Origin: Bacilli bacterium
Lineage (GTDB): Bacteria > Bacillota_I > Bacilli_A > ML615J-28 > CAG-313
DNA length: 51,018 nt
Assembly: GCA_900752975.1 (NCBI GenBank)
Contig: CAADXH010000118.1
Coordinates: 1-51,018, forward strand
Reading direction: 5' to 3'
The notes beneath the pieces are model-generated. The model did not search any database. It saw only the letters and a program-made list of their open reading frames with translations, and was not told the DNA's origin. Positions within the stretch are counted from its first letter, which is position 1. The number at the start of each line of letters is the position of its first letter. A program made the translations under genes and the position numbers. Shown piece by piece: positions 25,002 through 34,992 of the stretch.

Positions 25002-28000
25002 CTACTTATAAATACGTTTTTTGAAAACGTATAAAGCACATAAAGCTATAATTGTTAATGCATTAATGCTAATTTTAGAAACATTAGTATCTGCACGATT
25101 GCTTTGTAATGGTTTAACATCATCTGTAATAGAAGCAACATATGCTTTATATGATTCAATAAGCTTATTATAATTTGTTAAATCGATTAATCCTCTATCT
25201 GATAATGATAAATTATTTAAACGAGTTGTAATATCATTTAATTGAGTTAATAAACTAATATTAAATGTTGCAGGTAAAGCAGTAATTTCCGCTTGTAAGT
25301 TCTTAACGGCTTTACTAGCATTTTCAAATTGTAATTTCTTAAGTTCTGCTTTTGCCTTAGTTACAACTTCAACATAATGGTTCCATTCTTCCATGGTATA
25401 ACCATATTTTGTTGGATCTTGTTTTATTGTATTATAAGCAGTAAGTGTACCATCAATTAATTTTTCATCAGTTAATAATACTTTCTTAAGTTGTTCTATT
25501 TGTTTTGCACCTTCAACAAACTTAATCATATTCTTATGCATTGGTTCATAATCACTAATTTCAGCATTTTCAAGTTTACCAAAATAAGCTTCATAAACTA
25601 TAGAATCATAACCTTCAATATCCTTACTATCTGGAATAATTAGACCGATTGGTTCTTTCTTACCAACTAAATCAATAAATGTATAATAGTATAATTCATA
25701 TCCAAATAAATTGATATATTTGTGTAATAAACCATATCCTGGATCACTTTCTAGAAGTTCTGCCTTTTCAGCATATGCATCTTCTAGAGCTGGAGCAGTG
25801 AATGATTTAAATTCAACAGCTATTAAGTTATCATATTGATAGAAAGCAAAGTTACCAATGCTCTTTAAACTATCAGGGAAAATAAGAACTTTAATATTCT
25901 TATTACTATTACCTGCATATGTATCAATACGATAAGTTCCTTCAGCCACTTCAAATGTTGTAACATTAAGAGCAGCCGGAATTGACTTTAATTCTAAATG
26001 ATCAGATGGTAATACGATATATAACGCACCATTAATTAAGCGTGCATATTCATTTATCTCACCATCATCTTTTATTTCGTTATCATTTGCATAATAACTA
26101 TACTTAGCAAGACTTGAGCACTCTTCAAATACTAGTTGACCAAGTTTACTTAAATTCTTAGAGAATGTGAATTCAACTAATTCACTATTCATTTGGAAAG
26201 CACCATCTTCAATTATTGAAAGCTTTGGAGCAATAATCTTTTTAACACTTACTAATTGGAAGGCAAATTGTCCAACTTTTTCAAGTTCATTCATTTCGCC
26301 TAATTCATCTAAGCTATAACATTTTACAAATGCTGCTTCATCAATAGTTTTAACTTTGGCAAGATTTACTGATTCTAGTTTTTCACAACCAGCAAAGGCA
26401 TATCCACCAATTGTTTCAATATTTTCAAGATTAATTTCTTTAAGGTTTTCACAGCCCATAAATGCTCTTTCACCTATTTTTGTAATATTAGAATTTAGTG
26501 TTACTAGTTTTAATTTTGAACAGCCTGCAAAAGCAAATTCACTAACTTCAGTTAAACTAGATGGAATAACAATTTCGGTAAGACCTAAGCAACTAGCAAA
26601 GGCACCTGTACCAATTGTCTTTAACGATTCTGGTAAAATTAATTCCATAATTTGAGCTGCACCACCAGTTACAAGATATTGAGTAAAAGCACCTTCACCA
26701 ATTTCTTCAACTATTGGCATTCTCAAATAACTTAAAACTTCACAGTCAGCAAACGCATATTGACCAATACGTTTTACATTATTTAGCTCAGCAATCTTTA
26801 GACTTGTACAACCATAGAAAGCTTCATCTTCAATATATTCATCAGTCTTTGATAAATCAATTGTTTCTAATTGAATATCTTTCGCAAAGCATGATTTACC
26901 AAAATGAACACCGCCATTTTCTGGCATAACTACTTCTCTTAGTGATAAGCAGTTTTGGAAAGCACCAAAACCAAATTCAGCATTTTCGCCGATTGTTACT
27001 TTTGATACTTTGGAATTATAGAATGCTCCTTCTTCACAAACGGCATCACTGCTAATTACAATTTCCTTTAAGCCAGTTGTAGAGAAAGCATATTTCTTTA
27101 TTGTTTTAACATTTTCTAGATTAATTGTCTTTAATTCACTATCATTAACAAAGGCATATTCACCAATACTTGCAATACCTTCATTAGGTAACACAACTTC
27201 TGTTAAAGTTGAACTATTAGCGAAAGCATAACCTTCAATAACTAATTCTTTATTTGTAAATTCAAGTTTTGTAAAATTAATACCTGCAAAAGCACCTTCA
27301 CCAATCACTGTATATTTACTATCTAGTACATATGTACTATTTATAAGTTTTGAATTATTATTAAAGAATGCTGGAGCAGCAAAAATAATTTTTGTTCCTT
27401 CTTTGTTTAGTAGTAAACCACTTTCTGATGTATAGTATGGATTACGATCTGATACACTGAAAGCTGTTAAATTTGTTTCATGGAAGAAAGAACCCTCCAA
27501 ATTTTCTAATTTTGTATTTTCGGCGAAACCAATCTCTTCCAAATTTCCACATTTATAGAAGCAATTTTTTCCTAGTGATACTTCATTGTTAGGAAGGGTA
27601 ATAGTTCTAAGTCCAGTACAATTATAGAATGCTTGTTCATCAAGTCTATCAACGCTTGCATTAAACTTAACATTTGTTAATTTTGGACAATCACTAAATG
27701 CACCTTTACCAACATTTATAATATCATTATTAATTGTAACAGTTTCTAGATTATCACATTTAGCGAAGCAGAACTCAGGAATTTCTACTTGTTCATATAT
27801 ATCAATACTTGTTAATCCACTCATAACAAACATCGCATATGATAATTTAGTATCAGGTGATAAAACAACAGAGGTAAGAGCTGTACATCCTTTAAATGCT
27901 TGTTTACCAGTATTTCTTAAAGTTGTTAAATCTACCGTTTCTAAAGATACGCAATCAGTAAATGCATCAGCACCTATTGCATAAATCTTTGGTAAATAAA

Positions 28001-31000
28001 TGTTATTTAATTTAGCACAACCATGGAAAGCTTCACGACCAATTACTGTAACTGTATCTAAATTAATTGTTTCAAGTTTTGCGTCTTTACAGAATGCATA
28101 TTCTCTAACTATCTTAACTGAAGTTGGTAAGACAACTTCTTTTAATCCTGGACAATTATAGAATGCATATTTTTGAATTTCTTCAACACCTTCAGGAATA
28201 ACCACTGAAGTTATTGAAGTATTACTTGCAGGAATCTTATTCTTATCATAGTCATCTTCTGTAAGTTCAATTGTTCGATCAGTTTCATATAAACAGAAAG
28301 CATACGCTCCTATATATAAAATACCTTCATCATCAGGAATTACAACTTTGCCACCTAAACCTTTATAAGCTACAAGTGTACGGTTTTCAATGACAAATGG
28401 GTTTTTGATATTAATTGTAACACTTGCATTAATTCTTGAACCTTTGGCATTTAAAGTAATAATTGTAGTGCCTTCTTTATAGGCTTTTACAACACCTTTT
28501 TCATCTACTGTCGCAACTTCTGGATCAGTTGATGAATAAGTTAATTCATACTTACTTTCCGCATACCATGGGTTAAAATCATGATATAATTGAATTTGTT
28601 CACCTGGATAGAAACTTAATTCATCTAAACTATCTAAGAATGTACGGTCACCAGTTGAACCAATTTTACTAGTTTGAGCAGCACGCGAATAAGCAAATAT
28701 TGTTTCAAAATATGAGAAACGCATTGACTTAAGTCTTGCATTTTCAATATCATCAATAGCATTATTCGTTTCTTTATCATTGCCATCAGGACGTTCTTTA
28801 ACATTTATGATTAATACCGCTTGTTTACCATTATATGTTTCACGAGCAGTAATTGTAGCACGTCCTGGTTTTAGACATTTAACTTGACCTTTATCAACTT
28901 CTGCGATTTGGTTATTTGAAGAAGTCCAAGTCAAATGATTTAAATATGATTTATCAACATCTAATGTTTTATCAGATGATGCTAAGAATTTAGTTACATC
29001 AATAATTTCATTTTCATACATTGATAAAATTATTAAATCCACTCCATCAGTGGTGCCATCTTTTGTAAACTTAAAGTCACCTTGAGTGCCTGGAAGTTGA
29101 CACAAATAAATATTTGAATTTAAGGCATAGTCATCAATAGAGAAGGCTAATGCATTAGGAATAATTGCATCACTATAAATATCTTCTAAGTAATCAGTTA
29201 TTTCGAAACGAACTGTTGCATCTTGTCCTCTTTCTGAATAAACTGGAATTGGTTTATCTGAAAGTAATGTATAAGATGAAGATGAAGTAAAAATAATCGG
29301 ACTGATTGATTGAACATACTGATTATCATATACTTTCATCGTAACATAGTATCGATCTTTCTTTAATGTCTTATCATATTTCTTTTCATATTGAACATCT
29401 TTTAATACTGGAGCTTCATCATCCAAATAGAAGTCAAAACTGAAACTATTACGAACATTGCTCTCTGCTCCACCATCACCATAGTCTAATTCACCAACCA
29501 TCTTAAATTCATATTGTCGGTTATTAATTAATCCTAATTCTTTAGATTTAAATTTTAAATTTTCATAATAAGGAACTGGAGAACCACCAACTGAGTATGC
29601 TTTATTTGCGTTATAATCAATATGAGTGTGTACTACTTCACCTGTCAATTTATCGGTAACAGTAAATGTCATCTTTTGAGCATTTCTAAGTAGTCCTGCA
29701 TAAACTGCCGATATACCATCAATGGTTCCTAATATATTAGATATTGCTATGTGATCTTCACTAGCAGGAATTGCTTCATACATGTTTTCATCTATATCAT
29801 ATAAATATGTACCAAGTGGTATCAAATAATTATAGAAATAAGATCCGTATGGTGTAGTAGCATAGTAGTCAGCTTTTAATTTATCTTCATCATCAATAGC
29901 ACCATTATGTGCTTCTGATTCTACTTCGAAATAAGTTTTATCAAACATTGGCGCTTCTGTCCAATCACCATAAAAGGCTAAGAACGGAATGTTTAAATCA
30001 ATTTTTTGTTCTTCAGTTGTAACATTGGATTTTAATTTAACAAATCCTTCTACATACATTCCATAAGGGAATAAATTATTCATCATTTCTTTATCACTAC
30101 CAGATAGTGAATAAGTAACTTTAACTTTTGTTGAAGAGTTACCAGCAATTGTTAATGTATTATTAACTAATTCACCAGATTCAAGAACTTCAATATTTGT
30201 ATGACCATTTAGAATTTGAGCTTTTTCAGCAACGTGTTTATTATCAGATGTTGATACACTTTCCGTCATACCAATTACTGATAAATCATAACTGATTGTC
30301 TCACTTGATAAATTAACAACATTGAATATCATTTCATATTTACCAAGACGTTTAGGGTCATCACCTAATTCAAGTTTAGTTCGGTCAGTTCCATCAACTG
30401 TAATATAGGCTGGTGTATTAACTGCATTTCTAATACTTGCAAGTCCGGCCCCTTGTTTACGTGGTGAATAAGGATTTCCTTCTTCATTTAACGCAACTGT
30501 TGCGGTGGACATTAATAATTTATTAGTTAATTCTGATAATTCTTTTGATAAAATATCAGGATATTTTTCTTTTAAGTATTGTCTTATTAAAATTACAATA
30601 CCACAAAGGTTAGGTGTAGCCATTGAAGTACCACTTAGTTCATCATAACCACCACCAGGAATAGCCGATTTAATACTGCCACCATGAGCAGTAATTTCAG
30701 GTTTTAATCCAAGTGATGGAGTTGGCCCCCAACTTGAGAAGTCCGACATAAATGGACCTGCTTGATTATCATAGCTCACAAGAATTGTACCATTTTTCTT
30801 TTGAGCAAGAATTGTACCATCATCTTTAGAAATTGAAATTGTTGGGATATGATCCCTTTTACCCATTGACATTAAAATGTCGCCATCAATATTGTTGTAA
30901 ATAATACAAGCTACGGCTCCTGCACTTTTCGCATATAGAGCCTTTTCTTCAAAGGTATTACTACCACGTCTAACAAGAGCAATTTTACCTTTCAAGTCTA

Positions 31001-32471
31001 AATTTCTAAAATTAGATGCAAAGCCAACACCAGGAACTGTAACATATTCAAATTCTTTTGATTCCCCTTTTCCAATTCCTAGTTCTTTAAAGAAATCATT
31101 TTCTTTACCAGTTACAGCATTTGATTCTTTATAGAATAATACTTGTGTACCATTAGCTACTAAATATTTACTCTTAACACCACTAATTGAAGCAACAGAT
31201 AAAGCTGCCTCATAAGTTGATGGTGAACCAACTGTACCAGAATCTGGATTAGTAACAAAGTTTGTATTGCCTTGTTCACCACCAAAACCAGCACTATAAC
31301 TATTACTTGCGGCAGTGATTAAGCTAATACCACTTTTCTTGATTTTATCATATATAGCATTTACTTCTTCTTTATCTATTTCTCTCGCAAAGCCACAAGA
31401 TGAGCCAAGCGACATGTTAATAGCATCTACATTGATGATTACTGCATCTTCAAGTGCCGCAATAATATCTTCAGTTTTACCACCAGCATCAAGGTCAGGG
31501 AAAACTTTCATTAATACTAATTGAGTGTTAACAGCAATACCAGTTATTACATCATCTTTACCACCAATGATACCAGCAACGTGAGTACCATGTTCTGAAT
31601 CATATGGATTTACATCAGTATCTTTATCAGCATAGTCATAAGCATAAGGAATCTTTTCACTATAATAAACATCAGAAATTCTGAGATTTGGAGTAAACTT
31701 AACCGCATTTAAGATTTTAGTTTGATCTGTTGTTTTAATTAATGACTCAATATAATCTTTACTATATAATGCTTTCTCAGGTTGATTTGCGAAAACAGTA
31801 TGACTACAATCAAAACCAGAGTCTAGAACTGCTACAGCTGTTCCATTACCCGTGAAAGTTACACTATCTGATTTATAAATACCAGTTTCATATACTTCGA
31901 CTACATTTTCAACAGCGCTATAACCACCTGTGCTAGATGCCTTAGGTAAATTATATGTATCTGATAAAATTGTAGATTTAACATTTTGAATTTCACCTAA
32001 TTTTTTAAAGTTTTTATAAGTCGTTTTTACTGCTATACCATTAAGAATAGTTGAGTAACGATATTCAACTTTTTTAATTAAATTCTTCTCAAATAATATA
32101 TCTTCTAATTTTTTTTGTTCTTTTTCTATTTCGCGTACATCACTTCGTCCTTTAGATGAATTAGCATATTCATTCATAGACTTATAAGTCAAGTACCCAG
32201 ACGCTAGATAATTATCAATTACTGAAGGACTATCTAGCGTGATAATGGTTACTACTTCATCAGAATCTAAATAACCATTGTTTTTAATTAAATGTTCTGC
32301 CTTAATTTGAGACATAACTTGTTCTTGAGTTAATTTCAAATCACTTTTTAATATTTGTAATTGTTGAGGATTACTATTTGTGTTTTCCTTAACTGGTGAA
32401 TTTTTCGCACACGCAGTACCAGTTAAAATGGTAAGTCCAAGCATCAAGGCAGTTAGTATTCTTTTCTTCAT
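25002..32471 (-). CDS. Giant cell-surface subtilase (S8) fused to leucine-rich repeats
   Basis: 2489 residues. Order of parts: lipoprotein signal TGTAC (Cys21); I9-like propeptide (about 70-170); subtilisin-type catalytic domain with Asp217 (AVLDSGFD), His294 (HGTHVAG), oxyanion Asn390 (AASN) and Ser616 (SGTSMATP); a PA-domain insertion (about 480-565); lactocepin-like beta domains; two Big_2-like domains (about 1155-1205, 1290-1345); a long LRR_5 block (about 1365-2225, repeat pattern IGEYAFxxCxxLxxVxLP); a helical stretch; and a C-terminal hydrophobic helix (about 2467-2483) with a basic tail. All catalytic residues are present, so it should be an active extracellular protease. The Opp transporter genes just upstream suggest it supplies peptides. 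The double anchor (lipid plus C-terminal helix) is unusual. Confidence 0.92.
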   Translation of the reverse strand: MKKRILTALMLGLTILTGTACAKNSPVKENTNSNPQQLQILKSDLKLTQEQVMSQIKAEHLIKNNGYLDSDEVVTIITLDSPSVIDNYLASGYLTYKSMNEYANSSKGRSDVREIEKEQKKLEDILFEKNLIKKVEYRYSTILNGIAVKTTYKNFKKLGEIQNVKSTILSDTYNLPKASSTGGYSAVENVVEVYETGIYKSDSVTFTGNGTAVAVLDSGFDCSHTVFANQPEKALYSKDYIESLIKTTDQTKILNAVKFTPNLRISDVYYSEKIPYAYDYADKDTDVNPYDSEHGTHVAGIIGGKDDVITGIAVNTQLVLMKVFPDLDAGGKTEDIIAALEDAVIINVDAINMSLGSSCGFAREIDKEEVNAIYDKIKKSGISLITAASNSYSAGFGGEQGNTNFVTNPDSGTVGSPSTYEAALSVASISGVKSKYLVANGTQVLFYKESNAVTGKENDFFKELGIGKGESKEFEYVTVPGVGFASNFRNLDLKGKIALVRRGSNTFEEKALYAKSAGAVACIIYNNIDGDILMSMGKRDHIPTISISKDDGTILAQKKNGTILVSYDNQAGPFMSDFSSWGPTPSLGLKPEITAHGGSIKSAIPGGGYDELSGTSMATPNLCGIVILIRQYLKEKYPDILSKELSELTNKLLMSTATVALNEEGNPYSPRKQGAGLASIRNAVNTPAYITVDGTDRTKLELGDDPKRLGKYEMIFNVVNLSSETISYDLSVIGMTESVSTSDNKHVAEKAQILNGHTNIEVLESGELVNNTLTIAGNSSTKVKVTYSLSGSDKEMMNNLFPYGMYVEGFVKLKSNVTTEEQKIDLNIPFLAFYGDWTEAPMFDKTYFEVESEAHNGAIDDEDKLKADYYATTPYGSYFYNYLIPLGTYLYDIDENMYEAIPASEDHIAISNILGTIDGISAVYAGLLRNAQKMTFTVTDKLTGEVVHTHIDYNANKAYSVGGSPVPYYENLKFKSKELGLINNRQYEFKMVGELDYGDGGAESNVRNSFSFDFYLDDEAPVLKDVQYEKKYDKTLKKDRYYVTMKVYDNQYVQSISPIIFTSSSSYTLLSDKPIPVYSERGQDATVRFEITDYLEDIYSDAIIPNALAFSIDDYALNSNIYLCQLPGTQGDFKFTKDGTTDGVDLIILSMYENEIIDVTKFLASSDKTLDVDKSYLNHLTWTSSNNQIAEVDKGQVKCLKPGRATITARETYNGKQAVLIINVKERPDGNDKETNNAIDDIENARLKSMRFSYFETIFAYSRAAQTSKIGSTGDRTFLDSLDELSFYPGEQIQLYHDFNPWYAESKYELTYSSTDPEVATVDEKGVVKAYKEGTTIITLNAKGSRINASVTINIKNPFVIENRTLVAYKGLGGKVVIPDDEGILYIGAYAFCLYETDRTIELTEDDYDKNKIPASNTSITSVVIPEGVEEIQKYAFYNCPGLKEVVLPTSVKIVREYAFCKDAKLETINLDTVTVIGREAFHGCAKLNNIYLPKIYAIGADAFTDCVSLETVDLTTLRNTGKQAFKGCTALTSVVLSPDTKLSYAMFVMSGLTSIDIYEQVEIPEFCFAKCDNLETVTINNDIINVGKGAFSDCPKLTNVKFNASVDRLDEQAFYNCTGLRTITLPNNEVSLGKNCFYKCGNLEEIGFAENTKLENLEGSFFHETNLTAFSVSDRNPYYTSESGLLLNKEGTKIIFAAPAFFNNNSKLINSTYVLDSKYTVIGEGAFAGINFTKLEFTNKELVIEGYAFANSSTLTEVVLPNEGIASIGEYAFVNDSELKTINLENVKTIKKYAFSTTGLKEIVISSDAVCEEGAFYNSKVSKVTIGENAEFGFGAFQNCLSLREVVMPENGGVHFGKSCFAKDIQLETIDLSKTDEYIEDEAFYGCTSLKIAELNNVKRIGQYAFADCEVLSYLRMPIVEEIGEGAFTQYLVTGGAAQIMELILPESLKTIGTGAFASCLGLTEIVIPSSLTEVSEFAFAGCSKLKLVTLNSNITKIGERAFMGCENLKEINLENIETIGGYAFAGCEKLESVNLAKVKTIDEAAFVKCYSLDELGEMNELEKVGQFAFQLVSVKKIIAPKLSIIEDGAFQMNSELVEFTFSKNLSKLGQLVFEECSSLAKYSYYANDNEIKDDGEINEYARLINGALYIVLPSDHLELKSIPAALNVTTFEVAEGTYRIDTYAGNSNKNIKVLIFPDSLKSIGNFAFYQYDNLIAVEFKSFTAPALEDAYAEKAELLESDPGYGLLHKYINLFGYELYYYTFIDLVGKKEPIGLIIPDSKDIEGYDSIVYEAYFGKLENAEISDYEPMHKNMIKFVEGAKQIEQLKKVLLTDEKLIDGTLTAYNTIKQDPTKYGYTMEEWNHYVEVVTKAKAELKKLQFENASKAVKNLQAEITALPATFNISLLTQLNDITTRLNNLSLSDRGLIDLTNYNKLIESYKAYVASITDDVKPLQSNRADTNVSKISINALTIIALCALYVFKKRIYK

Positions 32472-32489
32472 ACTATCTCCTTCCTTAAA

Positions 32490-32723
32490 TTAGTGAAGCC
32501 ATAATAACACTAGAAGGATTGCAACTCCAAAACACGCAAGCACACCAAGTAAGATTGGTAAATAATGAAGTAGTGCAGCTCCTATTATTGCCCTACGTTC
32601 TTTTTTTGTTACATCGATACCTTCTTTATTATGGAATCTACGACGAGGCATACCATCAACATCCATATTATATATGGTATGGCCATCATCAATATATTTT
32701 GCTTTTTTATTTTTTTCTTTCAT
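32490..32723 (-). CDS. Small single-span membrane protein
   Basis: 77 residues: a highly charged N-terminus (KEKNKKAK, later RRRF and KKERR) and one long hydrophobic stretch (about 47-75), so N-in with one or two short membrane spans. It overlaps the end of oppF by 17 bp and precedes the subtilase by 18 bp. No family recognised; the position hints at a link to the transporter or to export of the protease. Confidence 0.7.
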   Translation of the reverse strand: MKEKNKKAKYIDDGHTIYNMDVDGMPRRRFHNKEGIDVTKKERRAIIGAALLHYLPILLGVLACFGVAILLVLLWLH

Positions 32724-33804
32724 TTTCTTTCTCTTGTTTTTCTTTTTCTAATCTCTTATATTCTGAATCATAATAACTTAAATTCATCATAACATCTTCA
32801 TTATATAAATGACAAGCCACAAAATGATTAGGTTCTGCTTCTATATATTTAGGTTCTTTTAGCTTACATACATTCATGCATTTAGAACATCTTGTATGAA
32901 ATTTACATCCCTTAGGTGGATTAGCAGGCGATGGAATATCACCTCCTAAAATAATTCTTTTCATTTTAACATCTGGATCAGGAATAGGAACGGCAGAGAA
33001 TAACGCTTGAGTATATGGATGAAGCGGATTCTTAAAAATCTCATCGGTTTCTCCGAGTTCCATCATATTACCTAAATACATTACAAGAATTTTATCAGTT
33101 ATGTATTTAACTACTGATAAGTCATGAGATATAAATACATAGGTAAGTCCCATAGTTGTTTGTAATTCTTTTAATAAATTAATTATTTGTGCTTGGATAG
33201 AAACATCCAACGCACTAACTGGTTCATCACAAATTACAAGTTTAGGCTTAACCGCAAGTGCTCTTGCGATACAAATTCTTTGACGTTGTCCACCTGAAAA
33301 TTCATGAGGATAACGGTCATAATATTGAGGTTGTAAACCACATTTTTTCATAATGTCATATACATATTCACGCATTTCTGCTTTTGGTACAATCTTATGT
33401 ACTTTTACAGCTTCCGCAATAATACTACCAATTGTCATTCTTGGTGGTAAACTTGAATATGGGTCTTGGAAAATTAATTGAATATCAGTACGATATTTAC
33501 GCATTTGTGATTTCTTTAAATTTGTAATATCAACATCGTTAAAATAAATCTTACCGCCGTCCACATCATAAAGTTTTAAAATTGTACGTCCTAGTGTTGT
33601 TTTACCACAACCAGATTCACCAACAACACCAATGGTTTGTCCTTTTTCTACATCAAAAGTTATGTTGTCAACTGCTTTAAGGTAAGCACCAGGTTTACCA
33701 AAAAGATTTTTATTTAGAGGAAAGTATTTTTTTAGGTTTTCAACTTTTAATACATATTTAGGTTCTGGATTTGAAACAGAAACATTTTGTTCATTATTGT
33801 TCAT
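32707..33804 (-). CDS. oppF: Oligopeptide ABC transporter ATP-binding protein OppF
   Basis: 365 residues. Walker A GESGCGKT (about 62-69), signature SGGQRQR, Walker B LVICDEPVSALD, the switch His in FISHDLSVV, and the C-terminal oligopeptide/dipeptide domain with four Cys (CKFHTRCSKC..C and VACHLY). It forms the ATPase heterodimer with OppD under OppB/OppC. ATG 33804 (MNNNEQ) is chosen, with GAGG upstream and an 11-bp overlap with oppD; the frame extends to 33846 inside oppD. Confidence 0.93.
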   Translation of the reverse strand: MNNNEQNVSVSNPEPKYVLKVENLKKYFPLNKNLFGKPGAYLKAVDNITFDVEKGQTIGVVGESGCGKTTLGRTILKLYDVDGGKIYFNDVDITNLKKSQMRKYRTDIQLIFQDPYSSLPPRMTIGSIIAEAVKVHKIVPKAEMREYVYDIMKKCGLQPQYYDRYPHEFSGGQRQRICIARALAVKPKLVICDEPVSALDVSIQAQIINLLKELQTTMGLTYVFISHDLSVVKYITDKILVMYLGNMMELGETDEIFKNPLHPYTQALFSAVPIPDPDVKMKRIILGGDIPSPANPPKGCKFHTRCSKCMNVCKLKEPKYIEAEPNHFVACHLYNEDVMMNLSYYDSEYKRLEKEKQEKENERKK

Positions 33805-34981
33805 TATCTTTAACCTCACTTTCCTCATATAAGTAGCATGATACATAATGTGTATCGCTTACTTTTATTTCATGCGGGTATAAACCCTTACACTTTTCAA
33901 TACATTTATTACATCTATTTTTAAAGTAACATGTGTTTGGTAAATTAATTGGATTAGGTACTTGACCTGGAATTGAGTATAATGGTTCAGTTGAACTTGA
34001 CGTAATTAACGGTTTACTCTTTTGTAATCCAATTGTATATGGATGAAGTGGATTATGGAAAATTTCATGGGCAGTACCTTTTTCAATAACTCGACCTGCA
34101 TACATAATTACTACTTCATCAGCCATTTCAGCAATTACTCCAAGATCATGGGTAATTAACATAATTGAACATCCTTGTTCTTTTTGTAGTTCTTTTAATA
34201 ACTCAAGAATTTGAGCTTGAATTGTAACATCTAGTGCGGTTGTTGGTTCATCCGCAATAATTAGTTTAGGATTACCAGCAAGGGCCATCGCTATCATAAC
34301 TCTTTGTCTCATACCTCCTGATAATTCGTGAGGGTATGATTTATATACATGTTCTGGCATCGAAATGCCAACTTTAGTAAGCATCTCTATACTATGTTTT
34401 TTCGCATCAGCTTTTGACATTGATGGAGTATGAATAAATGATACTTCATCAAGTTGATAACCAATTGTAAATACAGGATTTAAACTGGTCATTGGTTCTT
34501 GGAAGATCATTGTAATATCTTTTCCACGAATTTTATACATTTCTTTAGTTGGCATTTTAGTAATATCATATGCCAATTTTTGATGATTTTCATTATAACC
34601 TAATTCATCATTATTAAATCTAATTTCACCATCAACTACTTGGCCTTGAGGTGATTGTACTAGTTGCATAATAGATAAAGATGTAACACTTTTACCACAA
34701 CCAGATTCACCAACAACACCTACAATTTTATTTTTAGGAATATTGAATGATACACCATTAACTGACATAACTGTACCATTGTCAGTAAAGAAACAAGTTT
34801 TTAAATTTTCGATTTCAATTAAATTATTTTCATCCTTCATTACTGAAGTATATTCTTTAACATTACGATGTTGCTTTTTTAAAGCTTCATAGTGTTTCAT
34901 TTGTTTAATGTTATATTTAATTATTTTACGACTTTCTTTAATACTAATATAATTAGAAGGTTTTTTTGCTTTTTCTTTCAT
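33794..34981 (-). CDS. oppD: Oligopeptide ABC transporter ATP-binding protein OppD
   Basis: 395 residues. Walker A GESGCGKS (about 91-98), Q-loop FQEPMTSLNP, signature LSGGMRQR, Walker B LIIADEPTTALD, switch His in LITHDLGV, and the C-terminal Cys-containing peptide-transporter domain (CYFKNRCNKC, VSCYLY). A basic N-terminal extension of about 50 residues precedes the usual start of the family; AGGAGG stands before this first ATG, so the extension is likely real. Partner of OppF. Confidence 0.93.
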   Translation of the reverse strand: MKEKAKKPSNYISIKESRKIIKYNIKQMKHYEALKKQHRNVKEYTSVMKDENNLIEIENLKTCFFTDNGTVMSVNGVSFNIPKNKIVGVVGESGCGKSVTSLSIMQLVQSPQGQVVDGEIRFNNDELGYNENHQKLAYDITKMPTKEMYKIRGKDITMIFQEPMTSLNPVFTIGYQLDEVSFIHTPSMSKADAKKHSIEMLTKVGISMPEHVYKSYPHELSGGMRQRVMIAMALAGNPKLIIADEPTTALDVTIQAQILELLKELQKEQGCSIMLITHDLGVIAEMADEVVIMYAGRVIEKGTAHEIFHNPLHPYTIGLQKSKPLITSSSTEPLYSIPGQVPNPINLPNTCYFKNRCNKCIEKCKGLYPHEIKVSDTHYVSCYLYEESEVKDNEQ

Positions 34982-34992
34982 TGTTTTACCTC

